33,454 bases of DNA from Mucilaginibacter sp. (GTDB taxonomy: Bacteria > Bacteroidota > Bacteroidia > Sphingobacteriales > Sphingobacteriaceae): contig NZ_JANYGH010000017.1 in NCBI RefSeq assembly GCF_025362475.1, positions 1-33,454 of the forward strand. The letters run 5' to 3'. Position numbers and translations under genes: made by a program. The notes beneath the pieces were generated by a model. That model searched no databases. It saw only the letters and a program-made list of their open reading frames with translations, and was not told the DNA's origin. This document shows, one piece after another, positions 22,797-30,856 of the stretch; the first letter of the stretch is position 1, and the number at the start of each line of letters is the position of its first letter.

Positions 22797-25196
22797 CTAT
22801 TTGATCATCATACGTATAACATTGGTTTTCCCATTGGTTGAAACCATCAATACGGCATACAAACCTTTTGTTAACGCCAAAGAAGCAATATCAACATCAA
22901 CTTTTTCTTTAAACGATTTGATTAACGATTTAGGAATATAAGTTGATTTGCCATTCATAGAAACAATTTGCATGACCGAAAGTCCCTCATAGTTAGCCGG
23001 TAAAATAACGCTGAAATGATTACGCAGTGGATTAGGGTATAAAATAAATTTATCATTACCTAAAACCGGATTAAGTGTAATTGTATCTGCTATAATAGCA
23101 GTGCTATTTAAATTATTGAAGCTATTTTTTACTGCTGTTACATTTGCGGATAGATCTGGCTTAGCCAAAACTACATACTGGCAAAGGGCTCCTTTGGCCG
23201 GACTTGCAAAATTGCCGCCGAGTGATACATCACCGGCGGGGTAATTTTTACTATACAGGTTAAAAGATGATATTTTGGGGTCATCAACTCCCACCTTATC
23301 GGTAAGCCTTTTCCAGCTTGCTAACCAGGCAGGTAAAACAGTTCCGCGAGGATCATAAGCCACATAAATTATGGCCGGGGCCGATAATTTGAACGACAGC
23401 ACCGCGGTTGAAGTATTAACCTTATCGTCATTTGGTGCTTTGATTATGGCAGCATTTGTAAGTGTGGAAGGGATTGTGGTTATGGTGTATTCCCGGTCTG
23501 TATAGTAAGTAATACCCTGCCTTAGCGTGTCTAATTCATAACGCCTGCCTGTTTTGGCAACTATATTGGTTATAAAAGCCTTTTGTACGGTATCCTGAAT
23601 AAATTTTGCAGTAAGATACTTATTTGTATCCATCGCTAATATTAAAGGATTTGTTGTAACAACGGTGTCGCCGGTCCACCCTTCAAAAACCCATCCCGGC
23701 TGCGGCACGGCAGTCAAATTCACCCTGGTGTTTGGCGCATAAGTTTGCTGATTGGGAGATTTAACAACAGATCCTGTACCTGATTCTGATACATTTAAGG
23801 AATACCCACCGGATGCAGATGGCGCAACAGTTAAATTAACACAAAAGGATGCTTTTGAAGCTGTTAAAGGCCCGGTGGCGGTAATTTTCCCGATATAGGT
23901 TCCTGGCGAAAGCCCAGCAGTATTTATATTTACTTCAATATCTTTACCATTAAGCCCTACGGTGCCACTATGATTGTTGGTGATATTGAGCCATTCCGCA
24001 TCGGCAGATAGTGTAAAACCCGTAGAATCTTCAATACAATAAAGCAGGTTTGAAATACTTTTATTTTCGCCGGCTGTTACATTCTGAGAAAGACAGGGTA
24101 ACGAAAACCCAAGTGTACGGGCAGCACTCCGGTTTACAACCGCGGTATAAGTTTCCACACGTTCGTTACCATAACTATTCAATGCCCCATTGGTAATTAT
24201 AAATGATTTGCCTGCCAACTTAGCTGATAGGCCCAGGTAACTACCCGGCAATGTATATGCACTAAGTGCAGTCCATGACCCCAAGCCCCCGTTATCTTTG
24301 GGATTAAACTGGTATGTAGTGTTTTGGGTAAGATTGTTGTAGCCCTGCCCGCCAACTAAAAACATTCTGCCGTCCACAGCAAAAGTTGCGCCTTCTGCAT
24401 GGGAGCGTGGTTTGGGTAAATCTGTAAGCCTGCTCCAGGTATCGGTTGCGATATCGTATACATGGCAATATACTTGATCATTAGCAACGCAGTCATGCTT
24501 AAACTGGCCCCCAAAAGCATATATCTTAGCGCCAATAGTAACATAGCTAATATGGTTTCTTGGAATAGGTAACGGAGCCAGTTTGTTTTCCCAGGTAACA
24601 TGAGCAGGGTCGGCCATATATTTATCTACATTAATGGTTAAATGCAGTTTGGCCTGATCTTCACAAATGGTGGGACCGAAACCTCCGAATACATGCAATG
24701 TTCGGCCAACCAAAACATATCCGCCGGCGCCAATTGGAAACGGTTTTCCGGTTGAGGGATCTATTAATTCGGGGCCGTTGGTCCAAGAGTTTGCAGGAAT
24801 ATTATATATTAATACCTGGCTGCTTACAGGACCGTAAGCATCAACTGACCTTCCTCCAATTAGCCAAATATTATCATCAACAAGTACGGTACCCTGATGA
24901 CTTATTTCTTTTCCTGGCGGGATAGGAGCTATTTCACTCCATTTATTGGCTAAAATATCATATACTTCATTGGTTTTTTCAATCTTTGGGTTATCACCAA
25001 ATCCTCCAAACACATAAAGTTTATTATTGTATAATACGTTATTGGCTTCGGCTCGTTTAGTTAGTTCATTGGCCTTTTTTGTCCATTGCCCATAAACTGT
25101 ATTTACAGTGGCCAAACTCATAAAAACAAATACAGTTAATTTTTTTAACCCAATTATTTCGAGGAAAGTAAACACCTGGACAAACAGTTTTTTCAT
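22797..25196 (-). CDS. Secreted Kelch-repeat protein with T9SS sorting domain
   Basis: This 799-residue surface or secreted protein has a signal-anchor-like N-terminus (about 17-36, ending VYGQ), a Kelch beta-propeller of five or more blades (about 40-360; repeated YVFGG, WLIGG, HVFGG, YAFGG and FLVGG), a BACON-like beta domain (about 365-460), an InlB-type repeat (about 465-535, SGTGSVVKSPNQQTYAP with WVFEGWTGD), a further beta domain (about 540-700) and a C-terminal type IX sorting domain (about 714-799, FILYPNPLRNHFSV). Kelch propellers of this kind resemble galactose-oxidase-type folds, but no catalytic motif is evident; adhesion or binding is equally possible. It is flanked by 58-bp direct repeats. 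Confidence 0.9.
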   Translation of the reverse strand: MKKLFVQVFTFLEIIGLKKLTVFVFMSLATVNTVYGQWTKKANELTKRAEANNVLYNNKLYVFGGFGDNPKIEKTNEVYDILANKWSEIAPIPPGKEISHQGTVLVDDNIWLIGGRSVDAYGPVSSQVLIYNIPANSWTNGPELIDPSTGKPFPIGAGGYVLVGRTLHVFGGFGPTICEDQAKLHLTINVDKYMADPAHVTWENKLAPLPIPRNHISYVTIGAKIYAFGGQFKHDCVANDQVYCHVYDIATDTWSRLTDLPKPRSHAEGATFAVDGRMFLVGGQGYNNLTQNTTYQFNPKDNGGLGSWTALSAYTLPGSYLGLSAKLAGKSFIITNGALNSYGNERVETYTAVVNRSAARTLGFSLPCLSQNVTAGENKSISNLLYCIEDSTGFTLSADAEWLNITNNHSGTVGLNGKDIEVNINTAGLSPGTYIGKITATGPLTASKASFCVNLTVAPSASGGYSLNVSESGTGSVVKSPNQQTYAPNTRVNLTAVPQPGWVFEGWTGDTVVTTNPLILAMDTNKYLTAKFIQDTVQKAFITNIVAKTGRRYELDTLRQGITYYTDREYTITTIPSTLTNAAIIKAPNDDKVNTSTAVLSFKLSAPAIIYVAYDPRGTVLPAWLASWKRLTDKVGVDDPKISSFNLYSKNYPAGDVSLGGNFASPAKGALCQYVVLAKPDLSANVTAVKNSFNNLNSTAIIADTITLNPVLGNDKFILYPNPLRNHFSVILPANYEGLSVMQIVSMNGKSTYIPKSLIKSFKEKVDVDIASLALTKGLYAVLMVSTNGKTNVIRMMIK

Positions 25197-25349
25197 GACT
25201 CGGTCGGCTAATAGATAAAAGACTGGCTATCAATCAATCACTAATCTAAATAGAAAACATATCAAGTACAAACACTGCGCATTTAATGTATAATTATGAT
25301 CACAAATTCATTTTTTTTGATTTTATCCTACCACACTGGGGTGGAAAAA

Positions 25350-25407
25350 AATGTGCAGATTTCAGATTACAAATGTGCAGATGATGTTTTGATTTGAAAA
25401 TTTGAGG
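25350..25407. repeat. 58-bp direct repeat, copy 2 (right of the Kelch gene)
   Basis: Same orientation as 22671-22728 and identical except for two T/G differences (GATGATG followed by T instead of G, and GA followed by T instead of G). It lies in the 260-bp gap upstream of the Kelch gene. No promoter of clear consensus is visible in that gap. Confidence 0.92.
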
Positions 25408-25457
25408 TGTTTCCCAGGAAATTAATTTAGTATGTTATTTCGCGATTTATTTCCCCT

Positions 25458-26054
25458 CTACTTCTTCAAAAACAACAAAGGTAAAGCACTCCCCGCACCC
25501 AATACAGCACCCGCCGCCACATCACTCGGATTATGAACTCCTAAATACATACGGGAATACCCCGTAGCCCCTGCCCATAAATAAACCGGAGCAATAACAT
25601 ACCATTTTGGATAAGCCATTGATAGTGCAGTTGCTGTAGCAAAGGACGAAGAAGTGTGGCCAGAAGGAAATGAGTAATCACCAGGGCGATAAACCGGTGT
25701 GATATTTATATTCCCGATAAAAGGCCTCGGTCGTTTTACTAATACTTTGATAACTTGTGTAAGTCCCGCCGAAATGAGGGTACTACCAGCCACATATGCA
25801 GCGTTTTGTCGCATGGCTTTATCGTTACTGATAATGCCGCCAACCATCAAGCCTGCCGGGATACCCGCCTCGCCATATAGCAAGTTTTTACTCAGGAACA
25901 TAAAAAAACCGGTTTGCGCCGGTGTGCGGTTGTTTTGCAGATTAATCAATATCCTATCGTCCAGTGATGATGGCGTACGGTATTGGGCGTATACGCTGTC
26001 AGGATATAGGTAACTAAACACCAGGATTGGGATGATAACTTTTAAAAACTTCAT
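25458..26054 (-). CDS. PAP2-family membrane phosphatase
   Basis: This 198-residue phosphatidic-acid-phosphatase-2-type enzyme, probably acting on lipid phosphates such as undecaprenyl diphosphate. The three motifs are visible: KVLVKRPRP, PSGHTSSS and SRMYLGVHNPSDV, containing the catalytic His residues. It has a signal-like N-terminus (MKFLKVIIPIL...YAQ) and several membrane segments. The open frame reaches 11 codons further upstream to 26087, but the Met at 26054 gives the proper signal. It is a single gene on the minus strand. The substrate is not fixed. Confidence 0.92.
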   Translation of the reverse strand: MKFLKVIIPILVFSYLYPDSVYAQYRTPSSLDDRILINLQNNRTPAQTGFFMFLSKNLLYGEAGIPAGLMVGGIISNDKAMRQNAAYVAGSTLISAGLTQVIKVLVKRPRPFIGNINITPVYRPGDYSFPSGHTSSSFATATALSMAYPKWYVIAPVYLWAGATGYSRMYLGVHNPSDVAAGAVLGAGSALPLLFLKK

Positions 26055-26229
26055 TTTTAAACTCTGTTTCATGGGCACCATATCCACAACATTTAACTAT
26101 AGCGTCCTAATATAACTATTTCCTGCCCCAAGCCCGGCCCGGCTGGTTTAAATATCCGGGCGATAAGCATTTCATCGACACAAACCCACTACTAACCGAC
26201 ACTTCATCAGTTCCCATATCCTCCTTAAT

Positions 26230-26237
26230 TACTTTTG
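26230..26237 (+). promoter_or_regulatory. -7 box of the dioxygenase gene
   Basis: TACTTTTG is an exact match to TAnnTTTG. It implies a start near 26243 and a 45-base leader with the ribosome site at 26275. No good -33 element is seen at 19 bases. Confidence 0.45.
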
Positions 26238-26287
26238 AATCAACAAATCAGCAGTAAAAAATTATAGCCCCTAAAGGAGAAAGATTT

Positions 26288-27013
26288 ATGGAACGCAAAA
26301 ACTTTTTAAAAAGCCTGATGATAGGCGCGGTATCTACATCTGTATTGGTTGATGCCTGCAAAAAGGATTCAACAACCACAACAACCAGCAGTACATCAAC
26401 TACAACTTCGGGCTCAAGTTCCAGCTCGGGAACGTGTAGTGTTATTGAGACCGAGACGGAAGGGCCATTCCCTACCAAAGCCCCGGCATCATATGTGCGC
26501 AGCGATATTACCGGCGACCGTACCGGTTATAAATTAACTGTTAAGATTACCATCAACAATAGCAATAACAGCTGTAACGCTTTATCAGGCGCATTAGTTG
26601 ATATATGGCACTGCGATAGCGCAGGCAATTACTCTGAATACGGCGGCAGCGGAATGCAGGCTACAAATTATACTACAGTTCACTTTTTACGGGGCAGGCA
26701 AACAACCGATTCAAATGGACTGGTAACATTTACCTCTATCTTCCCGGGATGGTATTCGGGCAGAGCCACCCATATTCATGTGCATGTTTATAATTCATCG
26801 GGTACATCATTAAAGGTAACCCAGATAGCTTTCCCCGAAGGCAGCGGCACCGCGCTGGCAGCAGTAGCAGGTTACACTAAAGGGATGACCGGCTACACCT
26901 ATAACGCAAGCGACAATGTATTTAGCGATGGCTATACACTTGAACTGGCAACCGTAACCGGCAATACCACCGATGGCTTTGTGCTATCAATAAGTATGAG
27001 CGTACCTGCTTAA
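26288..27013 (+). CDS. Lipoprotein-type intradiol ring-cleavage dioxygenase
   Basis: This 241-residue protein of the protocatechuate/catechol intradiol dioxygenase fold cleaves aromatic diols between the hydroxyls using ferric iron. The expected iron ligands are Tyr115 (VDIWHCDSAGNYS), Tyr156 (FPGWY), His162 and His164 (RATHIHVHV). It also has ETEGPFP and FLRGRQTTDSNG. An N-terminal signal with a lipobox-like LVDAC (Cys24) and a Ser/Thr-rich linker (about 28-48) suggest that it is exported and anchored, unlike the cytosolic enzymes. A strong AGGAG site (26275-26279) lies 8 bases before the ATG, unusual in this window. No other aromatic-degradation gene is nearby. Confidence 0.92.
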   Translation: MERKNFLKSLMIGAVSTSVLVDACKKDSTTTTTSSTSTTTSGSSSSSGTCSVIETETEGPFPTKAPASYVRSDITGDRTGYKLTVKITINNSNNSCNALSGALVDIWHCDSAGNYSEYGGSGMQATNYTTVHFLRGRQTTDSNGLVTFTSIFPGWYSGRATHIHVHVYNSSGTSLKVTQIAFPEGSGTALAAVAGYTKGMTGYTYNASDNVFSDGYTLELATVTGNTTDGFVLSISMSVPA

Positions 27014-27042
27014 CACTATTGTTCTTTTCATTCAATTATATA

Positions 27043-27067
27043 AAGGCGCCAGCTTGTTTGGCGTCTT
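27043..27067 (+). terminator. Hairpin between the dioxygenase and the next gene
   Basis: AAGGCGCCA (27043-27051) pairs with TGGCGTCTT (27059-27067, one G-U pair). It is followed by CATTTTGTT, a weak U tract. The next start codon (27084) is only 16 bases later. Confidence 0.7.
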
Positions 27068-27083
27068 CATTTTGTTAAAAATT

Positions 27084-27596
27084 ATGAGTACCTGCATTAT
27101 CACCCTCTGCTACCGAAAGATCATTGATGCCAATGCTGCTAAACAATGGGATAAGCTGGTGTTTGAGTCATCATACCTGGAGTTTAAAATGCAGGCACAG
27201 AATTATAGCCTGGGCACATCTTTTACCACCTATGCAGACCTGGTAAAAAATGTTCCAAACGCACATCGGCTTGCCGGGATGATTACTCTATCTATTACAG
27301 GTTATGTGCAGCAGTTAGCTGGCATTGTGCCCGATATGCTGAATAATGTGGGCAAACGCTTTTTGAAGTTTAATAAATTTCAACTGGAGGTCATCAACTC
27401 CGACATCAATGATAAAACAAAACACCAGGTAGCCATTAATTTTTATACAGAGCAGCTTATCTGGCACCATACTATAGAGAATTTCCTGCTGCTCTCTAAC
27501 TATAATCCAGCCGAAACAGAAAATGAGGAAGCACTAACCAACCTGTTCCAGGTGCAGCCTTATGTAAATATTTATTCACTTAAAAAGCTACAGTAA
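27084..27596 (+). CDS. Unrecognised protein, first gene of a two-gene unit
   Basis: I do not recognise this 170-residue protein. It has no signal peptide or clear membrane segment and is predicted mostly helical. Notable parts are CYRKIIDANAAKQWDKL near the N-terminus, NVPNAHRLAGMITLSITGYVQQLAGIV, and a C-terminal segment FYTEQLIWHHTIENFLLLSNYNP. The open frame begins at 27054, but that codon lies in the hairpin at 27043-27067, so I start at 27084. The stop codon is directly followed by the start of the pirin-like gene, so the two are likely translationally coupled and may form one complex. Confidence 0.7.
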   Translation: MSTCIITLCYRKIIDANAAKQWDKLVFESSYLEFKMQAQNYSLGTSFTTYADLVKNVPNAHRLAGMITLSITGYVQQLAGIVPDMLNNVGKRFLKFNKFQLEVINSDINDKTKHQVAINFYTEQLIWHHTIENFLLLSNYNPAETENEEALTNLFQVQPYVNIYSLKKLQ

Positions 27597-28298
27597 ATGG
27601 AAAACAGTTCACACGGTCAAATTTACCTTGCTGATGAGCGGGGCATCATTGAAACTGATATTTATAGAAGATGCTGCAGTTTTAATTATGAAAGTTATTT
27701 TAATGAACATCGCAAGCCTTTTGGCCCGTTAAAAGCACTTAATGATGAAATATTGGCAGCCCAAAAGTCAGTTACCATAGTGATTGCTCACGCTTGCTAT
27801 TTTGTAATTATTCCTGTAAGGGGCGAATTGCTTTTTAAAGACACACAGGACAATACTACTTTAATTGACGTGGGTGAGGCACATATACACTATACAGCCA
27901 AAGGTGATATTTTGGAATTGATTAACCCCTATCATAAAAATTGGATAAACTTTTTATACCTGCAAATAATAGCGGATAGTGAAGAATTTTCTTCATTTAG
28001 GGAAACATTCCGTTTTGATTTTGCGGAAAGGCCGAATGAACTGATCGGAATAATTCCGCCAGAGTGTAAATTGCCCTTTAATTTACATATCGGCCAATTT
28101 GCCGGGCGGAAGGATACACTTTACCAGTTAAAAAACCTCCACTCCTTGTTTTTTGCTTTTAATATAACAGGTGCTTTTGAACTGCAAGGCAGGTTAATGC
28201 ATGAACGTGATGGACTGGCTTTATGGAACCTGGCAGAAGCCGACCTGGAAGCTTTAAGTAATAACGCGGTAATGTTAATATTGGAGATGACGGACTGA
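27597..28298 (+). CDS. Degenerate pirin-like bicupin protein
   Basis: This 233-residue protein follows the pirin/quercetinase layout: N-terminal FNYESYFNEHRKPFGPLKALND (compare pirin FG-L-V-ND), a cupin strand VIIPVRGELLFKDTQDN, then LIDVGEAHIHYTAKGDI and INFLYLQI, and a C-terminal half ending GLALWNLAEADLEALSNNAVMLILEM. The pirin metal ligands are missing: the HPH pair is replaced around residues 62-65 (VIAH), and the later H-x-E by Glu-Leu-Ile (about 107-109). It is therefore probably not an iron dioxygenase. It starts directly after the preceding stop codon. The assignment is by eye. Confidence 0.6.
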   Translation: MENSSHGQIYLADERGIIETDIYRRCCSFNYESYFNEHRKPFGPLKALNDEILAAQKSVTIVIAHACYFVIIPVRGELLFKDTQDNTTLIDVGEAHIHYTAKGDILELINPYHKNWINFLYLQIIADSEEFSSFRETFRFDFAERPNELIGIIPPECKLPFNLHIGQFAGRKDTLYQLKNLHSLFFAFNITGAFELQGRLMHERDGLALWNLAEADLEALSNNAVMLILEMTD

Positions 28299-28336
28299 CG
28301 TTTAATTTGCTTTGAGGGGAAAGTTTAAATAAGCCG

Positions 28337-28903
28337 CTATTCGCTCAACCGGGCAATAATCTCATCAGTAGTGCCTATCTCGCCCAACCTCGGGAAGATG
28401 TATTTAAAACTATTTGTGTGCGCATCAGCAAACATATCAGTCATGGCATCACTGGCAAAAGCTATGTTGTAACCAAACTCATTTGCAGAACGGGCTGTAC
28501 CTTCAACTCCTATACTGGTGGCAATGCCGGCTAATACAATCTGGGTAATTCCCCTTTTTTGCAATTCATCATGTAAACCGGTTTGATAAAATGCCCCCCA
28601 TTGCCTTTTGGTGATCCTGATATCGCCTTCTTCAACTTTTATCTCAGGTGCAATTTCCAAAAAATCTGCTCCTGGAACTGAGCCACCTGTTGGGATACTA
28701 TCTTTACGGGTTTTAAAGGCAGCTGAACCCGCAGGATTAACGTTTACAATTGCCACAGGTTGTTTTGCTTCGCGAAAGGTAGCTAACAGCCTTGCCGAGT
28801 TTTCCAAAACTTTATCGACAGGATGTGCTAACGGCAGTTGCACTATTGACTTTTGCAGATCGATCAATACCAGGGCTATATTTTCATCAAGTGTGGTTAT
28901 CAT
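28337..28903 (-). CDS. Isochorismatase-like hydrolase lacking the catalytic cysteine
   Basis: This 188-residue protein has the isochorismatase-like fold: Asp15 (LVLIDLQKS), Lys99 (ITKRQWGAF) and the segment VLAGIATSIGVEGTAR. In cysteine hydrolases of this fold the last motif contains the nucleophile Cys (T-x-x-C-V). Here the position is Gly132, as in true isochorismatases such as EntB and PhzD. It may hydrolyse a vinyl ether or be a non-amidase variant; no isochorismate genes are nearby. It is the last gene of the MarR-MFS operon, 11 bp after the MFS stop codon. Confidence 0.88.
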   Translation of the reverse strand: MITTLDENIALVLIDLQKSIVQLPLAHPVDKVLENSARLLATFREAKQPVAIVNVNPAGSAAFKTRKDSIPTGGSVPGADFLEIAPEIKVEEGDIRITKRQWGAFYQTGLHDELQKRGITQIVLAGIATSIGVEGTARSANEFGYNIAFASDAMTDMFADAHTNSFKYIFPRLGEIGTTDEIIARLSE

Positions 28904-28914
28904 ATTATGGAGTT

Positions 28915-30180
28915 TTAATTAGATATAAGCGTATTTACCGGCGGTTGCTGAAGTGTTTGCTCAGCGGCCTTTTTGAGCCGCCTTTTCCGGAGATACCGAA
29001 ACTGTAACAGGCCTAAAATCACCGCTACAGCACCTTCGCCTAAAACCGTATCCGGCACACCTATTTTTTGCGAAATACCCCCTACCAGCAAACCGCCAAG
29101 TGGTTGCATTCCAAAAAATGCCATCGCGTAAAAGCTGATCACCCGGCCACGCATAGCAGGATCAACAGTGGTTTGAATAATGGTGTTACTGATGGTAATT
29201 TGAGCCATCATCCCGAACCCGGTAATTGCAGCAAACAGCAACGCTACTGGATAATTATGCATGTGAGAAAAAGCCACCAGCCCCACGCCAAAAACCAGCG
29301 TACTAAGGGTCAGTATTTTTTTAAGATCCAGTCCCGGTTTTAACGAGGCCAGGAAAATGGCCCCTGAGAGGGCACCCAGTCCTATCACACTATCTATTAC
29401 CCCAAAGGTTGATGCCGTTCCCTTAAATATATCCTTGGCGTAAACCGGGATGAGCGTACCAAAAGGCAAAACCATTAAACTGATTACGGATAACATCAGC
29501 AGCACAAATTTAATAGATGGTGTATTTTTGATATAAGTAAATCCCTCTTTTAGTTCAAAGAGGATATTATTTTTATGTGGCTTTGCTTCAGTTTTGGGTA
29601 GTTTCATGAGTAGTAAGGAACATATTACAGCCATAAAGCTGACGGCATTAGCTCCAAAACATACGGTTTCGCCAAATTTTTCCAGAACCAAACCAGCTAT
29701 GCCCGGCCCAATTAACCGCGATAAATTCACCATGGATGAGTTAAGTGCCAGCGCATTTGGAAGGTCGGTTTTACTGTTTACCATTTCGTAAACCAAAGAT
29801 TGCCGTGCAGGTACATCAAAAGCATTAATAACGCCCAGTAAAGCACTCAACGCAATAATTTCCCATACATGATAATGCCCGAAAAACACCAACGCTGCCA
29901 GCAATAATGCCTGGAGCATTGATGCCGCCTGCGTGGCTAACAACAATTTATAGCGGTTATACCTGTCAGATACCACCCCACCTAAAAACGACAATAAAAA
30001 CGAGGGAAACATATTTGCAAAAAGTGTAACGCCCAATAAAAATTTAGAGTGCGTTTGCGAATATACCACCCAGCTTACCGCTGTTTTCTGCATCCAGGTA
30101 CCTACCAATGATATGGATTGCCCGGTAAAATAAAGCCGGTAGTTGCGGCTTTTAAAAGCGTTAAACGTATTGATATTCAT
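28915..30180 (-). CDS. MFS efflux transporter (EntS/MFS_3 type)
   Basis: This 421-residue major facilitator has about 12 hydrophobic segments. It starts FKSRNYRLYFTGQSISLVGTWMQ, typical of the MFS_3 (enterobactin exporter-like) branch, and has the motif A-like loop GGVVSDRYNRYKLLL. Members export drugs or siderophores using the proton gradient. It lies between a MarR repressor gene (27 bp upstream) and an isochorismatase-like hydrolase gene (11 bp downstream), all on the same strand, so a MarR-controlled efflux operon is likely. The substrate is unknown. Confidence 0.93.
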   Translation of the reverse strand: MNINTFNAFKSRNYRLYFTGQSISLVGTWMQKTAVSWVVYSQTHSKFLLGVTLFANMFPSFLLSFLGGVVSDRYNRYKLLLATQAASMLQALLLAALVFFGHYHVWEIIALSALLGVINAFDVPARQSLVYEMVNSKTDLPNALALNSSMVNLSRLIGPGIAGLVLEKFGETVCFGANAVSFMAVICSLLLMKLPKTEAKPHKNNILFELKEGFTYIKNTPSIKFVLLMLSVISLMVLPFGTLIPVYAKDIFKGTASTFGVIDSVIGLGALSGAIFLASLKPGLDLKKILTLSTLVFGVGLVAFSHMHNYPVALLFAAITGFGMMAQITISNTIIQTTVDPAMRGRVISFYAMAFFGMQPLGGLLVGGISQKIGVPDTVLGEGAVAVILGLLQFRYLRKRRLKKAAEQTLQQPPVNTLISN

Positions 30181-30207
30181 TAATCACTTATTACTGCCCC
30201 TTAGGGA

Positions 30208-30645
30208 TTATTCAAAATCAACAATTTTAGTTAAAGGTCCTATCGCCTTTTTAAGCAATTCCTGCTCCTCTGCGGTGCATGTAGCTTCAATGGCATCGTA
30301 AAGCCATACATTACGCTCGGCACGAACCTGCTCTAACAGGGAAAGACCAAGATCTGAAAGACTAATTATAGCCTTCCGCTTGTCTGTTTCAGAGATGCGC
30401 CTGTTGATTAGGCCGCGTTGCTGCAGGTTACTCAATATTTGCGACATGCTTTGCGTGGTTATTTTCTCCATAGCGGCCAATTCGTTCGGTAGTACTTCGT
30501 TATGTTGATATATCAATGCAATGGTCGACCGTTCTGTCAGCGATAATTTATCGGCAGTTACAGAATGCTTTCGCAACACCTTTATAAGGCGGGTTACAAC
30601 CGTGCGCAGATCGGCAGCCAATTGAATATCTTTTTGTTCAGTCAT
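30208..30645 (-). CDS. MarR-family transcriptional regulator
   Basis: This 145-residue winged-helix repressor has the MarR pattern: helix-turn-helix ELAAMEKITTQSMSQILSNL followed by wing GLINRRISETDKRKAIISLS. The family binds palindromic DNA as a dimer and releases it on binding small phenolic or drug ligands. A perfect palindrome lies 12 bases upstream of this start, in the expected place for self-control. The open frame reaches 12 codons further up to 30681, but those codons overlap the operator, so I start at the Met at 30645. It controls the MFS and hydrolase genes by operon position. Confidence 0.94.
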   Translation of the reverse strand: MTEQKDIQLAADLRTVVTRLIKVLRKHSVTADKLSLTERSTIALIYQHNEVLPNELAAMEKITTQSMSQILSNLQQRGLINRRISETDKRKAIISLSDLGLSLLEQVRAERNVWLYDAIEATCTAEEQELLKKAIGPLTKIVDFE

Positions 30646-30656
30646 TTTATTATTAA

Positions 30657-30674
30657 GTAAACTTGTAAGTTTAC
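30657..30674. promoter_or_regulatory. MarR operator palindrome
   Basis: GTAAACTTGTAAGTTTAC: two exact 8-base inverse half-sites around GT. It lies between the -7 box and the marR start codon, so a bound dimer would block transcription. The binding partner is inferred. Confidence 0.75.
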
Positions 30675-30678
30675 CTTG

Positions 30679-30686
30679 CAAATATA
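30679..30686 (-). promoter_or_regulatory. -7 box of the marR-MFS operon
   Basis: The minus strand reads TATATTTG, an exact consensus match. The operator begins 4 bases downstream, over the expected transcription start. No clear -33 box is seen. Confidence 0.6.
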
Positions 30687-30769
30687 GGAAAACATTTTAT
30701 CTGTTAAATGTCATAATGAACACCATATCACTATTGACGAACCTAAATGGCACAGCACAAGGCAAAACA

Positions 30770-30783
30770 ATGATCATTATCAT
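30770..30783. promoter_or_regulatory. FNR/CRP-like half-site palindrome upstream of the globin
   Basis: ATGATCATTATCAT is a 5-4-5 palindrome like the FNR consensus TTGAT-N4-ATCAA. Its centre lies about 41.5 bases before the start predicted from the -7 box at 30805-30812, the classical position for activation by a Crp/Fnr-type protein. Confidence 0.5.
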
Positions 30784-30804
30784 TTATTACCCTTAATCAT
30801 TTTT

Positions 30805-30812
30805 TAATTTTG
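30805..30812 (+). promoter_or_regulatory. -7 box of the globin gene
   Basis: TAATTTTG is an exact match to TAnnTTTG, 44 bases before the globin ATG. The region further upstream holds the FNR-like palindrome instead of a clear -33 box, which fits activator dependence. Confidence 0.55.
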
Positions 30813-30856
30813 CCATACAGCGAATCAAAAGCTGATTTTAATTTAAATATACGGGC

